Positions 1-18,000 of a stretch of DNA of 64,000 nt are shown here, one piece after another. Made by a program: the position numbers and the translations under genes. This DNA comes from Nemertoderma westbladi (lineage: Eukaryota > Xenacoelomorpha > Nemertodermatida > Nemertodermatidae): positions 62,001 to 126,000 of the forward strand of contig JAUCBJ010008490.1 in the NCBI GenBank assembly GCA_032718475.1, given 5' to 3'. The notes under the pieces were generated by a model that saw only the letters and a program-made list of their open reading frames with translations, ran no database searches and was not told the origin of the DNA. How positions within the stretch are numbered: the first letter of the stretch is position 1; each line of letters starts with the position of its first letter.

Positions 1-3000
1 ACGGATATATGGATACTACGGATAAAATCCAAACGGATATACGGATACTACGGATAAAATCAGAACGGATATACGGATACTACGGATAATCCGAACGGAT
101 ATACGGATACTACGGATAATCCGAACGGATATACGGATACTATGGATAAAATCAGAACGGATATATGGATACTACGGATAAAATCAGAACGGATATACAG
201 ATACTACGGATAAAATCAGAACAGATATATGGATACTACGGATAAAATCAGAAAGGATATATGGATAAAATCAGAACAGATATACGGATAATCCGAACGG
301 ATATACGGATACTACGGATAATCCGAATGGATATACGGATACAACGGATAAAATCCGAACGGATATACGGATACTACGGATAAAATCAGAACGGATATAC
401 GGATACTACGGATAAAATCCGAACGGATATACGGATACTACGGATAAAATCAGAACGGATATACGGATACTACGGATAAAATCCGAACGGATATACGGAT
501 ACTACGGATAAAATCAGAACGGATATACGGATACTACGGATAAAATCAGAACGGATATACGGATACTACGGATAATCCGAACGGATATACGGATACTACA
601 GATAATCCGAACGGATATACAGATACTACGGATAAAATCCGAACGGATATACAGATACCATGGATAATCCGAACAGATATACGGATACTATGGATAAAAT
701 CCGAACAGATATACGGATACTATGGATAAAATCCGAATGGATATACGGATACTACGGATAAAATCCGAACGGATATACGGATACTACGGATAAAATCCGA
801 ATGGATATACGGATACTACGGATAAAATCAGAACGGATATACGGATACTACGGATAATCCGAACGGATATACGGATACTACGGATAATCCGAACGGATAT
901 ACGGATACTATGGATAAAATCAGAACGGATATACGGATACTACAGATAAAATCAGAACGGATATACGGATACTACGGATAAAATCAGAACAGATATACGG
1001 ATACTACGGATAAAATCAGAAAGGATATATGGATAAAATCAGAACGGATATACGGATAATCCGAACGGATATACGGATACTACGGATAATCCGAATGGAT
1101 ATACGGATACAACGGATAAAATCCGAATGGATATACGGATACTACGGATAAAATCAGAACGGATATACGGATACTACGGATAAAATCCGAACGGATATAC
1201 GGATACTACGGATAAAATCAGAACGGATATACGGACACTACGGATAAAATCCGAACGGATATACGGATACTACGGATAAAATCAGAACAGATATACGGAT
1301 ACTATGGATAATCCGAACGGATATACGGATACTACAGATAATCCGAACGGATATACGGATACTACGGATAAAATCCGAACGGATATACAGATACTATGGA
1401 TAATCCGAACGGATATACGGATACTACGGATAAAATCCGAACGGATATACGGATACTACGGATAATCCGAACGGATATACGGATACTACAGATAATCCGA
1501 ACGGATATACGGATACTACGGATAAAATCCGAATGGATATACAGATACTATGGATAATCCGAACGGATATACGGATACTACGGATAAAATCCGAACGGAT
1601 ATACGGATACTACGGATAAAATCCGAACGGATATACGGATACTACGGATAAAATCAGAACGGATATACGGATACTACGGATAATCCGAACGGATATACGG
1701 ATACTACAGATAATCCGAACGGATATACGGATACTACGGATAAAATCCGAACGGATATACAGATACTATGGATAATCCGAACGGATATACGGATACTACG
1801 GATAAAATCCGAACGGATATACGGATACTACGGATAAAATCCGAACGGATATACGGATACTACGGATAAAATCCGAACGGATATACGGATACTACGGATG
1901 AAATCCGAACGGATATACGGATACTACGGATAAAATCAGAACGGATATACGGATACTACAGATAAAATCAGAACAGATATACGGATACTACGGATAAAAT
2001 CACAAAGGATATATGGATAAAATCAGAATGGATATACGGATAATCCGAACGGATATACGGATACTACGGATAATCCGAATGGATATTCGGATACAACGGA
2101 TAAAATCCGAACGGATATACGGATACTATGGATAAAATCAGAACGGATATACGGATAATCCGAACGGATATACGGATACTACGGATAAAATCCGAACGGA
2201 TATACGGATACTACGGATAAAATCAGAACGGATATACGGATACTACGGATAAAATCAGAACGGATATACGGATACTACGGATAATCCGAACGGATATACG
2301 GATACTACAGATAATCCGAACGGATATACAGATACTACGGATAAAATCCGAACGGATATACAGATACCATGGATAATCCGAACAGATATACGGATACTAC
2401 GGATAAAATCCGAACAGATATACGGATACTATGGATAAAATCCGAATGGATATACGGATACTACGGATAAAATCCGAACGGATATACGGATACTACGGAT
2501 AAAATCCGAATGGATATACGGATACTACGGATAAAATCAGAACGGATATACGGATACTACGGATAATCCGAACGGATATACGGATACTACGGATAATCCG
2601 AACGGATATACGGATACTATGGATAAAATCAGAACGGATATACGGATACTACGGATAAAATCAGAACGGATATACGGATACTACGGATAAAATCAGAACA
2701 GATATACGGATACTACGGATAAAATCAGAAAGGATATATGGATAAAATCAGAACGGATATACGGATAATCCGAACGGATATACGGATACTACGGATAATC
2801 CGAATGGATATACGGATACAACGGATAAAATCCGAACGGATATACGGATACTACGGATAAAATCAGAACGGATATACGGATACTACGGATAAAATCCGAA
2901 CGGATATACGGATACTACGGATAAAATCAGAACGGATATACGGATACTACGGATAAAATCCGAACGGATATACGGATACTACGGATAAAATCAGAACGGA

Positions 3001-6000
3001 TATACGGATACTATGGATAATCCGAACGGATATACGGATACTACAGATAATCCGAACGGATATACGGATACTACGGATAAAATCCGAACGGATATACAGA
3101 TACTATGGATAATCCGAACGGATATACGGATACTACGGATAAAATCCGAACGGATATACGGATACTACGGATAATCCGAACGGATATACGGATACTACAG
3201 ATAATCCGAACGGATATACGGATACTACGGATAAAATCCGAATGGATATACAGATACTATGGATAATCCGAACGGATATACGGATACTACGGATAAAATC
3301 CGAACGGATATACGGATACTACGGATAAAATCCGAACGGATATACGGATACTACGGATAAAATCAGAACGGATATACGGATACTACGGATAATCCGAACG
3401 GATATACGGATACTACAGATAATCCGAACGGATATACGGATACTACGGATAAAATCCGAACGGATATACAGATACTATGGATAATCCGAACGGATATACG
3501 GATACTACGGATAAAATCCGAACGGATATACGGATACTACGGATAAAATCCGAACGGATATACGGATACTACGGATAAAATCCGAACGGATATACGGATA
3601 CTACGGATGAAATCCGAACGGATATACGGATACTACGGATAAAATCAGAACGGATATACGGATACTACAGATAAAATCAGAACAGATATACGGATACTAC
3701 GGATAAAATCACAAAGGATATATGGATAAAATCAGAATGGATATACGGATAATCCGAACGGATATACGGATACTACGGATAATCCGAATGGATATTCGGA
3801 TACAACGGATAAAATCCGAACGGATATACGGATACTACGGATAAAATCAGAACGGATATACGGATACTACGGATAAAATCCGAACGGATATACGGATACT
3901 ACGGATAAAATCAGAACGGATATACGGATACTACGGATAAAATTAGAACAGATATACGGATACTACGGATAAAATCAGAAAAGATATATGGATAAAATCA
4001 GAACGGATATACGGATACTACGGATAATCCGAACGGATATACGGATACTATGGATAAAATCCGAACGGATATACGGATACTACGGATAAAATCAGAACGG
4101 ATATACGGATACTACGGATAAAATCAGAACAGATATACGGATACTACGGATAATCCGAACGGATATACGGATACTACGGATAATCCGAATGGATATACGG
4201 ATACAACGGATAAAATCCGAACAGATATACGGATACTACGGATAAAATCAGAACGGATATACGGATACTACGGATAAAATCAGAACGGATATACGGATAC
4301 TACGGATAATCCGAACGGATATACGGATACTACGGATAATCCGAACGGATATACGGATACTATGGATAAAATCAGAACGGATATACGGATACTACGGATA
4401 AAATCAGAACGGATATACGGATACTACGGATAAAATCAGAACAGATATATGGATACTACGGATAAAATCAGAAAGGATATATGGATAAAATCAGAATGGA
4501 TATACGGATAATCCGAACGGATATACGGATACTACGGATAATCCGAATGGATATACGGATACAACGGATAAAATCCGAACGGATATACGGATACTACGGA
4601 TAAAATCAGAACGGATATATGGATACTACGGATAAAATCCGAACGGATATACGGATACTACGGATAAAATCAGAACGGATATACGGATACTACGGATAAA
4701 ATCCGAACGGATATACGGATACTACGGATAAAATCAGAACGGATATACAGATACTACGGATAAAATCAGAACGGATATACGGATACTACAGATAATCCTA
4801 ATGGATATACGGATACAACGGATAAAATCCGAACGGATATACGGATACTACGGATAAAATCAGAACGGATATACGGATACTACGGATAAAATCCGAACGG
4901 ATATACGGATACTACGGATAAAATCAGAACGGATATACGGATACTACGGATAAAATCCGAACGGATATACGGATACAACGGATAAAATCAGAACGGATAT
5001 ACGGATACTACGGATTATCCGAACGGATATACGGATACTACGGATAATCCGAACGGATATACGGATACTATGGATAAAATCAGAACGGATATACGGATAC
5101 TACGGATAAAATCAGAACGGATATACGGATACTACGGATAAAATCAGAACAGATATACGGATACTACGGATAAAATCAGAAAGGATATACGGATACTACG
5201 GATAATCTGAATGGATATACGGATACAACGGATAAAATCCGAACGGATATACGGATACTACGGATAAAATCAGAACGGATATACGGATAATCCGAACGGA
5301 TATACGGATACTACGGATAATCCGAATGGATATATGGATACAACGGATAAAATCCGAACGGATATACGGATACTACGGATAAAATCAGAACGGATATACG
5401 GATACTACGGATAAAATCCGAACGGATATACGGATACTACGGATAAAATCAGAACGGATATACGGATACTACGGATAATCCGAACGGATATACGGATACT
5501 ACGGATAATCCGAACGGATATACGGATACTATGGATAAAATCAGAACGGATATACGGATACTACGGATAAAATCAGAATGGATATACGGATACTACGGAT
5601 AAAATCAGAACAGATATACGGATACTACGGATAAAATCAGAAAGGATATACGGATACTACGGATAATCTGAATGGATATACGGATACAACGGATAAAATC
5701 CGAACGGATATACGGATACTACGGATAAAATCAGAACGGATATACGGATACTACGGATAATCCGAATGGATATACGGATACAACGGATAAAATCCGAACG
5801 GATATACGGATACTACGGATAAAATCAGAACGGATATACGGATACTACGGATAAAATCCGAACGGATATACGGATACTACAGATAAAATCAGAACGGATA
5901 TACGGATACTACGGATAAAATCAGAACGGATATACGGATACTACGGATAAAATCAGAACGGATATACGGATACTATGGATAATCCGAACGGATATACGGA

Positions 6001-9000
6001 TACTACGGATAATCCGAATGGATATACGGATACAACGGATAAAATCAGAACGGATATACGGATACTACGGATAAAATCCGAACGGATATACGGATACTAC
6101 GGATAAAATCAGAACGGATATACGGATACTACGGATAAAATCCGAACGGATATACGGATACTACGGATAATCCGAACTGATATACGGATACTACGGATAA
6201 AATCCGAACGGATATATGGATACTACGGATAAAATCCGAACGGATATACGGATACTATGGATAAAATCCGAACGGATATACGGATACTACGGATAATCCG
6301 AACGGATATACGGATACTACGGATAAAATCAGAACGGATATACGGATACTACGGATAAAATCAGAACGGATATATGGATACTATGGATAATCCGAACGGA
6401 TATACGGATACTACGGATAAAATCAGAACGGATATACGGATACTACGGATAAAATCAGAAAGGATATATGGATAAAATCAGAACGGATATACGGATAATC
6501 AGAACGGATATACGGATACTACGGATAATCCGAACGGATATACGGATACTACGGATAATCCGAATGGATATACGGATACTACGGATAAAATCAGAAAGGA
6601 TATACGGATACTACGGATAAAATCAGAAAGGATATACGGATACTATGGATAAAATCAGAAAGGATATACGGATACTATGGATAAAATCAGAACGGATATA
6701 CGGATACTACGGATAAAATCCGAACAGATATACGGATACTACGGATAAAATCAGAACGGATATACGGATAATCCGAACGGATATACGGATACTACGGATA
6801 ATCCGAATGGATATATGGATACAACGGATAAAATCCGAACAGATATACGGATACTACGGATAAAATCAGAACGGATATACGGATACTACGGATAAAATCC
6901 GAACGGATATACGGATACTACGGATAAAATCAGAACGGATATACGGATACTACGGATAATCCGAACGGATATACGGATACTACGGATAATCCGAACGGAT
7001 ATACGGATACTATGGATAAAATCAGAACGGATATACGGATACTACGGATAAAATCAGAATGGATATACGGATACTACGGATAAAATCAGAACAGATATAC
7101 GGATACTACGGATAAAATCAGAAAGGATATACGGATACTACGGATAATCTGAATGGATATACGGATACAACGGATAAAATCCGAACGGATATACGGATAC
7201 TACGGATAAAATCAGAACGGATATACGGATACTACGGATAATCCGAATGGATATACGGATACAACGGATAAAATCCGAACGGATATACGGATACTACGGA
7301 TAAAATCAGAACGGATATACGGATACTACGGATAAAATCCGAACGGATATACGGATACTACGGATAAAATCAGAACGGATATACGGATACTACGGATAAA
7401 ATCAGAACGGATATACGGATACTACGGATAAAATCAGAACGGATATACGGATACTATGGATAATCCGAACGGATATACGGATACTACGGATAATCCGAAT
7501 GGATATACGGATACAACGGATAAAATCAGAACGGATATACGGATACTACGGATAAAATCCGAACGGATATACGGATACTACGGATAAAATCAGAACGGAT
7601 ATACGGATACTACGGATAAAATCCGAACGGATATACGGATACTACGGATAATCCGAACTGATATACGGATACTACGGATAAAATCCGAACGGATATATGG
7701 ATACTACGGATAAAATCCGAACGGATATACGGATACTATCGGATAAAATCCGAACGGATATACGGATACTACGGATAATCCGAACGGATATACGGATACT
7801 ACGGATAAAATCAGAACGGATATACGGATACTACGGATAAAATCCGAACGGATATATGGATACTACGGATAAAATCAGAACGGATATACGGATACTACGG
7901 ATAAAATCCGAACGGATATACGGATACTACGGATAAAATCAGAACGGATATACGGATACTACGGATAAAATCAGAACGGATATACGGATACTACGGATAA
8001 TCCGAATGGATATACGGATACTACGGATAAAATCCGAACGGATATACGGATACTACGGATAAAATCAGAACGGATATACGGATACTACGGATAAAATCCG
8101 AACGGATATACGGATACTACGGATAAAATCAGAACGGATATACGGATACTACGGATAAAATCCAGAACGGATATACGGATACTACGGATAAAATCCGAAC
8201 GGATATACGGATACTATGGATAAAATCCGAACGGATATACAGATACTACGGATAAAATCAGAATGGATATACGGATACTACGGATAATCCGAACGGATAT
8301 ACGGATACTACAGATAAAATCAGAACGGATATACGGATACTACGGATAATCCGAACGGATATACGGATACTACGGATAATCCGAACGGATATACGGATAC
8401 TACGGATAAAATCCGAACGGATATACGGATACTACGGATAAAATCCGAACGGATATACGGATACTACGGATAAAATCCGAACGGATATACGGATACTACG
8501 GATAAAATCGAACGGATATACGGATACTACGGATAAAATCAGAACGGATATACGGATACTACGGATAATCCGAACGGATATACGGATACTACGGATAATC
8601 CGAACGGATATACGGATACTATGGATAAAATCAGAACGGATATACGGATACTACGGATAAAATCAGAACGGATATACGGATACTACGGATAAAATCAGAA
8701 CAGATATACGGATACTACGGATAAAATCAGAAAGGATATATGGATAAAATCAGAACGGATATACGGATACTACGGATATCAGGATATACGGATACAACGG
8801 ATAAAATCCGAACGGATATACGGATACTACGGATAAAATCAGAACGGATATACGGATACTACGGATAAAATCCGAACGGATATACGGATACTACGGATAA
8901 AATCCGAACGGATATACGGATACTACGGATAAAATCAGAACGGATATACGGATACTACGGATAAAATCCGAATGGATATACGGATACTACGGATAAAATC

Positions 9001-12000
9001 CGAACGGATATACGGATACTACGGATAAAATCCGAACGGATATACGGATACTACAGATAATCCGAACGGATATACGGATACTACGGATAAAATCAGAACG
9101 GATATACGGATACTATGGATAAAATCAGAATGGATATACGGATACTATGGATAAAATCAGAACGGATATACGGATACTACGGATAAAATCCGAACGGATA
9201 TACGGATACTACGGATAATCCGAACGGATATACGGATACTATGGATAAAATCAGAACGGATATACGGATACTACGGATAAAATCCGAACGGATATACGGA
9301 TACTACGGATAATCCGAACGGATATACGGATACTACGGATAATCCGAACGGATATATGGATACTACGGATAAAATCCGAACGGATATACGGATACTACGG
9401 ATAAAATCCGAACGGATATACGGATACTACGGATAATCCGAACGGATATACGGATACTACGGATAAAATCCGAATGGATATACGGATACTACGGATAAAA
9501 TCCGAACGGATATACGGATACTACGGATAAAATCCGAACGGATATACGGATACTACGGATAAAATCCGAACGGATATACGGATACTACGGATAAAATCAG
9601 AACGGATATACGGATACTACGGATAATCCGAACGGATATACGGATACTACGGATAATCCGAACGGATATACGGATACTACGGATAAAATCAGAACGGATA
9701 TACGGATACTACGGATAAAATCAGAACGGATATACAGATACTACGGATAAAATCAGAACAGATATACGGATACTACGGATAAAATCAGAAAGGATATATG
9801 GATAAAATCAGAACGGATATACGGATAATCCGAACGGATATACGGATACTACGGATAATCCGAATGGATATACGGATACTACGGATAAAATCCGAACGGA
9901 TATACGGATACTATGGATAAAATCAGAACGGATATACGGATACTACGGATAAAATCCGAACGGATATACGGATACTACGGATAAAATCAGAACGGATATA
10001 CGGATACTACGGATAAAATCCGAACGGATATACGGATACTACGGATAAAATCCGAACGGATATACGGATACTACGGATAAAATCAGAACGGATATACGGA
10101 TACTACGGATAATCCGAATGGATATACGGATACTACGGATAAAATCCGAACGGATATACGGATACTACGGATAAAATCAGAACGGATATACGGATACTAC
10201 GGATAAAATCCAGAACGGATATACGGATACTACGGATAAAATCAGAACGGATATACGGATACTACGGATAAAATCCGAACGGATATACGGATACTACGGA
10301 TAAAATCCGAACGGATATACGGATACTACGGATAATCCGAACGGATATACGGATACTACGGATAATCCGAACGGATATACGGATACTACGGATAAAATCA
10401 GAACGGATATACGGATACTACGGATAAAATCCGAACGGATATACGGATACTACGGATAAAATCAGAACGGATATACGGATACTACGGATAATCCGAACGG
10501 ATATACGGATACTACGGATAATCCGAACGGATATACGGATACTACGGATAAAATCCGAACGGATATACGGATACTACGGATAAAATCAGAACGGATATAC
10601 GGATACTACGGATAAAATCAGAACAGATATACGGATACTACGGATAAAATCAGAAAGGATATACGGATAAAATCCGAACGGATATACGGATACTACGGAT
10701 AAAATCAGAACGGATATACGGATACTACGGATAAAATCAGAACGGATATACGGATACTACGGATAAAATCAGAACGGATATACGGATACTACGGATAAAA
10801 TCAGAAAGGATATATGGATAAAATCAGAACGGATATACGGATAATCCGAACGGATATACGGATACTACGGATAATCCGAATGGATATACGGATACAACGG
10901 ATAAAATCCGAACGGATATACGGATACTACGGATAAAATCAGAACGGATATACGGATACTACGGATAAAATCCGAACGGATATACGGATACTACGGATAA
11001 TCCGAACGGATATACGGATACTACGGATAATCCGAACGGATATACGGATACTACGGATAAAATCAGAACGGATATACGGATACTACGGATAATCCGAACG
11101 GATATACGGATACTACGGATAAAATCAGAACGGATATACGGATACTACGGATAAAATCCGAACGGATATACGGATACTACGGATAAAATCAGAACGGATA
11201 TACGGATACTACGGATAAAATCCGAACGGATATACGGATACTACGGATAATCCGAACGGATATACGGATACTACGGATAATCCGAACGGATATACGGATA
11301 CTACGGATAATCCGAATGGATACACGGATACAACGGATAAAATCAGAACGGATATACGGATACTACGGATAAAATCCGAACGGATACTACGGATAAAATC
11401 CTAACGGATATACGGATACTACGGATAAAATCAGAACGGATATACGGATACTACGGATAATCCGAATGGATATACGGATACTACGGATAAAATCAGAACG
11501 GATATACAGATACTACGGATAATCCGAACGGATATACGGATACTACGGATAAAATCCGAACGGATATACGGATACTACGGATAAAATCCGAACGGATATA
11601 CGGATACTACGGATAAAATCAGAATGGATATACGGATACTACGGATAATCCGAACAGATATACGGATACTACGGATAATCCGAACGGATATACGGATACT
11701 ACGGATAATCCGAATGGATATACGGATACTACGGATAAAATCAGAACGGATATACGGATACTACGGATAAAATCCGAACGGATATACGGATACTACGGAT
11801 AAAATCCGAACGGATATACGGATACTACGGATAAAATCCGAACGGATATACGGATACTACGGATAAAATCCGAACGGATATACGGATACTACAGATAATC
11901 CGAACGGATATACAGATACTACGGATAATCCGAATGGATATACGGATACTACGGATAATCCGAATGGATATACTGATACTACGGATAAAATCCGAACGGA

Positions 12001-15000
12001 TATACGGATACTACGGCTAATCCGAACAGATATACGGATACTACGGATAATCCGAATGGATATACGGATACTACGGATAAAATCCGAACGGATATACGGA
12101 TACTACGGATAATCCGAACAGATATACGGATACTACGGATAATCCGAACGGATATACGGATACTATGGATAAAATCCGAACGGATATACGGATACTACGG
12201 ATAATCCGTACGGATATACGGATACTACGGATAATCCGAATGGATATACGGATACTACGGATAAAATCCGAATGGATATACGGATACTACGGACAAAATC
12301 CGAACGGATATACAGATACTACGGATAATCCGAACAGATATACGGATACTACGGATAATCCGAATGGATATACGGATACTACGGATAATCCGAATGGATA
12401 TACTGAAACTACGGATAAAATCAGAACGGATATACAGATAATCAGAACGGATATACGGATACTACGGATAAAATCAGAATGGATATACGGATACTACGGA
12501 TAAAATAAGAACGGATATACGGATACTACGGATAAAATCCGAACGGATATACGGATACTACGGATAAAATCCGAACGGATATACGGATACTACGGATAAA
12601 ATCCGAACTGATATACGGATACTACGGATAAAATCCGAACGGATGGATACTATGGATAAAATCCGAACGGATATACGGATACTACGGATAAAATCCGAAC
12701 GGATATACGGATACTACGGATAAAATCCGAACGGATATACGGATACTACGGATAAAATCAGAACGGATATACGGATACTACGGATAATCCGAACGGATAT
12801 ACGGATACTACGGATAATCCGAACGGATATACGGATACTACGGATAATCCGAATGGATATATGGATACTACAGATAAAATCCGAACGGATATACGGATAC
12901 TACGGATAAAATCCGAACGGATATACGGATACTACGGATAAAATCAGAACGGATATATGGATACTACGGATAATCCGAACGGATATACGGATACTACGGA
13001 TAATCCGAACGGATATACGGATACTACGGATAAAATCCGAACGGATATACAGATACTACGGATAAAATCAGAAAGGATATACGGATACTACGGATAATCC
13101 GAACGGATATACGGATACTACGGATAATCCGAACGGATATACGGATACTACGGATAAAATCCGAACGGATATACGGATACTACGGATAATCCGAACGGAT
13201 ATACGGATACTACGGATAATCCGAACGGATATACGGATACTACGGATAATCCGAACGGATATACGGATACTACGGATAAAATCAGAAAGGATATACGGAT
13301 ACTACGGATAATCCGAACGGATATACGGATACTACGGATAATCCGAACGGATATACGGATACTACGGATAATCCGAACGGATATACGGATACTACGGATA
13401 ATCCGAACGGATATACGGATACTACGGATAATCCGAACGGATATACGGATACTACGGATAATCCGAACGGATATACGGATACTACGGATAAAATCAGAAA
13501 GGATATACAGATACTACGGATAATCCGAACGGATATACGGATACTACGGATAAAATCCGAACGGATATATGGATACTATGGATAAAATCCGAACGGATAT
13601 ACGGATACTACGGATAAAATCCGAACGGATATACGGATACTACGGATAAAATCAGAACGGATATACGGATACTACGGATAATCCGAACGGATATAAGGAT
13701 ACTACGGATAATCCGAACGGATATACGGATACTACGGATAATCCGAATGGATATACGGATACTACGGATAAAATCCGAACGGATATACAGATACTACGGG
13801 TAAAATCAGAAAGGATATACGGATACTACGGATAATCCGAACGGATATACGGATACTACGGATAATCCGAACGGATATACGGATACTACGGATAAAATCC
13901 GAACGGATATACGGATACTACGGATAATCCGAACTGATATACGGATACTACGGATAATCTGAACGGATATACGGATACTACGGATAATCCGAACGGATAT
14001 ACGGATACTACGGATAAAATCCGAACAGATATACGGATACTACGGATAAAATCCGAACGGATACTAGGATAAAATCCGAACGGATATACGGATACTACGG
14101 ATAAAATCCGAACGGATATACGGATACTACGGATAAAATCCGAACGGATATACGGATACTACGGATAAAATCCGAACGGATATACGGATACTATGGATAA
14201 AATCCGAACGGATATACGGATACTATGGATAAAATCCGAACGAATATACGGATACTACGGATAATCCGAACGGATATACGGATACTACGGATAAAATCCG
14301 AACGAATATATGGATACTACGGATAATCCGAATGGATATACGGATACTACGGATAAAATCCGAACGGATATACGGATACTACGGATAATCCGAACGGATA
14401 TATGGATACTATGGATAAAATCCGAACGGATATACGGATACTACGGATAATCCGAACGGATATACGGATACTACGGATAAAATCCGAACGAATATATGGA
14501 TACTACGGATAATCCGAACGGATATACGGATACTACGGATAAAATCCGAACGGATATACGGATACTACGGATAAAATCCGAACGGATATATGGATACTAT
14601 GGATAAAATCCGAACGGATATACGGATACTACGGATAAAATCCGAACGGATATACGGATACTACGGATAAAATCAGAACGGATATACGGATACTACGGAT
14701 AATCCAAACGGATATAAGGATACTACGGATAATCCGAACGGATATACGGATACTACGGATAATCCGAATGGATATACGGATACTACGGATAAAATCCGAA
14801 CGGATATACAGATACTACAGATAAAATCAGAAAGGATATACGGATACTACGGATAATCCGAATGGATATACGGATACTACGGATAATCCGAACGGATATA
14901 CGGATACTACGGATAAAATCCGAACGGATATACGGATACTACGGATAATCCGAACTGATATACGGATACTACGGATAATCCGAACGGATATACGGATACT

Positions 15001-18000
15001 ACGGATAATCCGAACGGATATACGGATACTACGGATAAAATCCGAACGGATATACGGATACTACGGATAAAATCCGAACGGATACTAGGATAAAATCCGA
15101 ACGGATATACGGATACTACGGATAAAATCCGAACGGATATACAGATACTACAGATAAAATCCGAACGGATATACGGATACTATGGATAAAATCCGAACGG
15201 ATATACGGATACTACGGATAAAATCCGAACGAATATACGGATACTACGGATAATCCGAACGGATATACGGATACTACGGATAAAATCCGAACGAATATAT
15301 GGATACTACGGATAATCCGAACGGATATACGGATACTACGGATAAAATCCGAATGGATATACGGATACTACGGATAATCCGAACGAATATACGGATACTA
15401 CGGATAAAATCCGAACGGATATCTGGATACTACGGATAATCCGAAAGGATATACGGATACTACGGATAATCCGAATGGATATACGGATACTACGGATAAA
15501 ATCAGAACGGATATACGGATACTACGGATAAAATCAGAAAGGATATACGGATACTTCGGATAAAATCCGAAAGGATATACGGATACTACGGATAAAATCC
15601 GAACGGATATACAGATACTACGGATAAAATCAGAACGGATATACGGATACTACGGATAAAATCCGAACGGATATACGGATACTACGGATAAAATCCGAAC
15701 GGATATACGGATACTACGGATAAAATCCGAACGGATATACGGATACTACGGATAATCCAAATGGATATACGGATACTACGGATAAAATCAGAACGGATAT
15801 ACGGATACTACGGATAAAATCAGAAAGGATATACGGATACTACGGATAAAATCAGAACGGATATACGGATACTACGGATAATCCGAACAGATATACGGAT
15901 ACTACGGATAATCCGAATGGATATACGGATACTACGGATAATCCGAATGGATATACTGAAACTACGGATAAAATCAGAACGGATATACGGATAATCAGAA
16001 CGGATATACGGATACTACGGATAAAATCAGAACGGATATACGGATACTACGGATAAAATCCGAACAGATATACGGATACTACGGATAAAATCCGAACGGA
16101 TATACGGATACTACGGATAAAATCCGAACGGATATACGGATACTACGGATAAAATCCGAACGGATATACGGATACTACGGATAAAATCCGAACGGATATA
16201 CGGATACTACGGATAAAATCCGAACGGATATACGGATACTACGGATAAAATCCGAACGGATATACGGATACTACGGATAAAATCCGAACGGATATACGGA
16301 TACTACGGATAAAATCAGAACGGATATACGGATACTACGGATAATCCGAACGGATATACGGATACTACGGATAATTCGAACGGATATACAGATACTACGG
16401 ATAAAATCCGAACGGATATACAGATACTACGGATAAAATCAGAAAGGATATACGGATACTACGGATAATCCGAACGGATATACGGATACTACGGATAATC
16501 CGAACGGATATACGGATACTACGGATAAAATCCGAACGGATATACGGATACTACAGATAATCCGAACGGATATACGGATACTACGGATAATCCGAACGGA
16601 TATACGGATACTACGGATAATCCGAACGGATATACGGATACTACGGATAAAATCAGAAAGGATATACGGATACTACGGATAATCCGAACGGATATACGGA
16701 TACTACGGATAATTCGAACGGATATACGGATACTACGGATAATCCGAATGGATATATGGATACTACAGATAAAATCCGAACGGATATACGGATACTACGG
16801 ATAAAATCCGAACGGATATACGGATACTACGGATAAAATCAGAACGGATATACGGATACTACGGATAATCCGAACGGATATACGGATACTACGGATAATC
16901 CGAACGGATATACAGATACTACGGATAAAATCCGAACGGATATACAGATACTACGGATAAAATCAGAAAGGATATACGGATACTACGGATAATCCGAACG
17001 GATATACGGATACTACGGATAATCCGAACGGATATACGGATACTACGGATAAAATCCGAACGGATATACGGATACTACAGATAATCCGAACGGATATACG
17101 GATACTACGGATAATCCGAACGGATATACGGATACTACGGATAATCCGAACGGATATACGGATACTACGGATAAAATCAGAAAGGATATACGGATACTAC
17201 GGATAATCCGAACGGATATACGGATACTACGGATAATCCGAACGGATATACGGATACTACGGATAATCCGAACGGATATACGGATACTACGGATAATCCG
17301 AACGGATATACGGATACTACGGATATACGGATACTACGGATAATCCGAACGGATATACGGATACTACGGATAAAATCAGAAAGGATATACGGATACTACG
17401 GATAATCCGAACGGATATACGGATACTACGGATAATCCGAACGGATATACGGATACTACAGATACTATGGATAAAATCCGAACGGATATATGGATACTAT
17501 GGATAAAATCCGAACGGATATACGGATACTACGGATAAAATCCGAACGGATATACGGATACTACGGATAAAATCAGAACGGATATACGGATACTACGGAT
17601 AATCCGAACGGATATAAGGATACTACGGATAATCCGAACGGATATACGGATACTACGGATAATCCGAATGGATATACGGATACTACGGATAAAATCCGAA
17701 CGGATATACAGATACTACGGATAAAATCAGAAAGGATATACGGATACTACGGATAATCCGAACGGATATACGGATACTACGGATAATCCGAACGGATATA
17801 CGGATACTACGGATAAAATCCGAACGGATATACGGATACTACGGATAATCCGAACTGATATACGGATACTACGGATAATCCGAACGGATATACGGATACT
17901 ACGGATAATCCGAACGGATATACGGATACTACGGATAAAATCCGAACGGATACTACGGATAAAATCCGAACGGATACTAGGATAAAATCCGAACGGATAT

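Noticed and set aside
12165-12503. Open frame of about 112 codons in the CGGATA satellite (similar ones near 26438, 38332 and 38548)
   Set aside because: It is pure read-through of 30/32-bp repeats with repeats of DIRILR and YTDTTDN; frame changes occur with monomer length, and there is no start context or homology.
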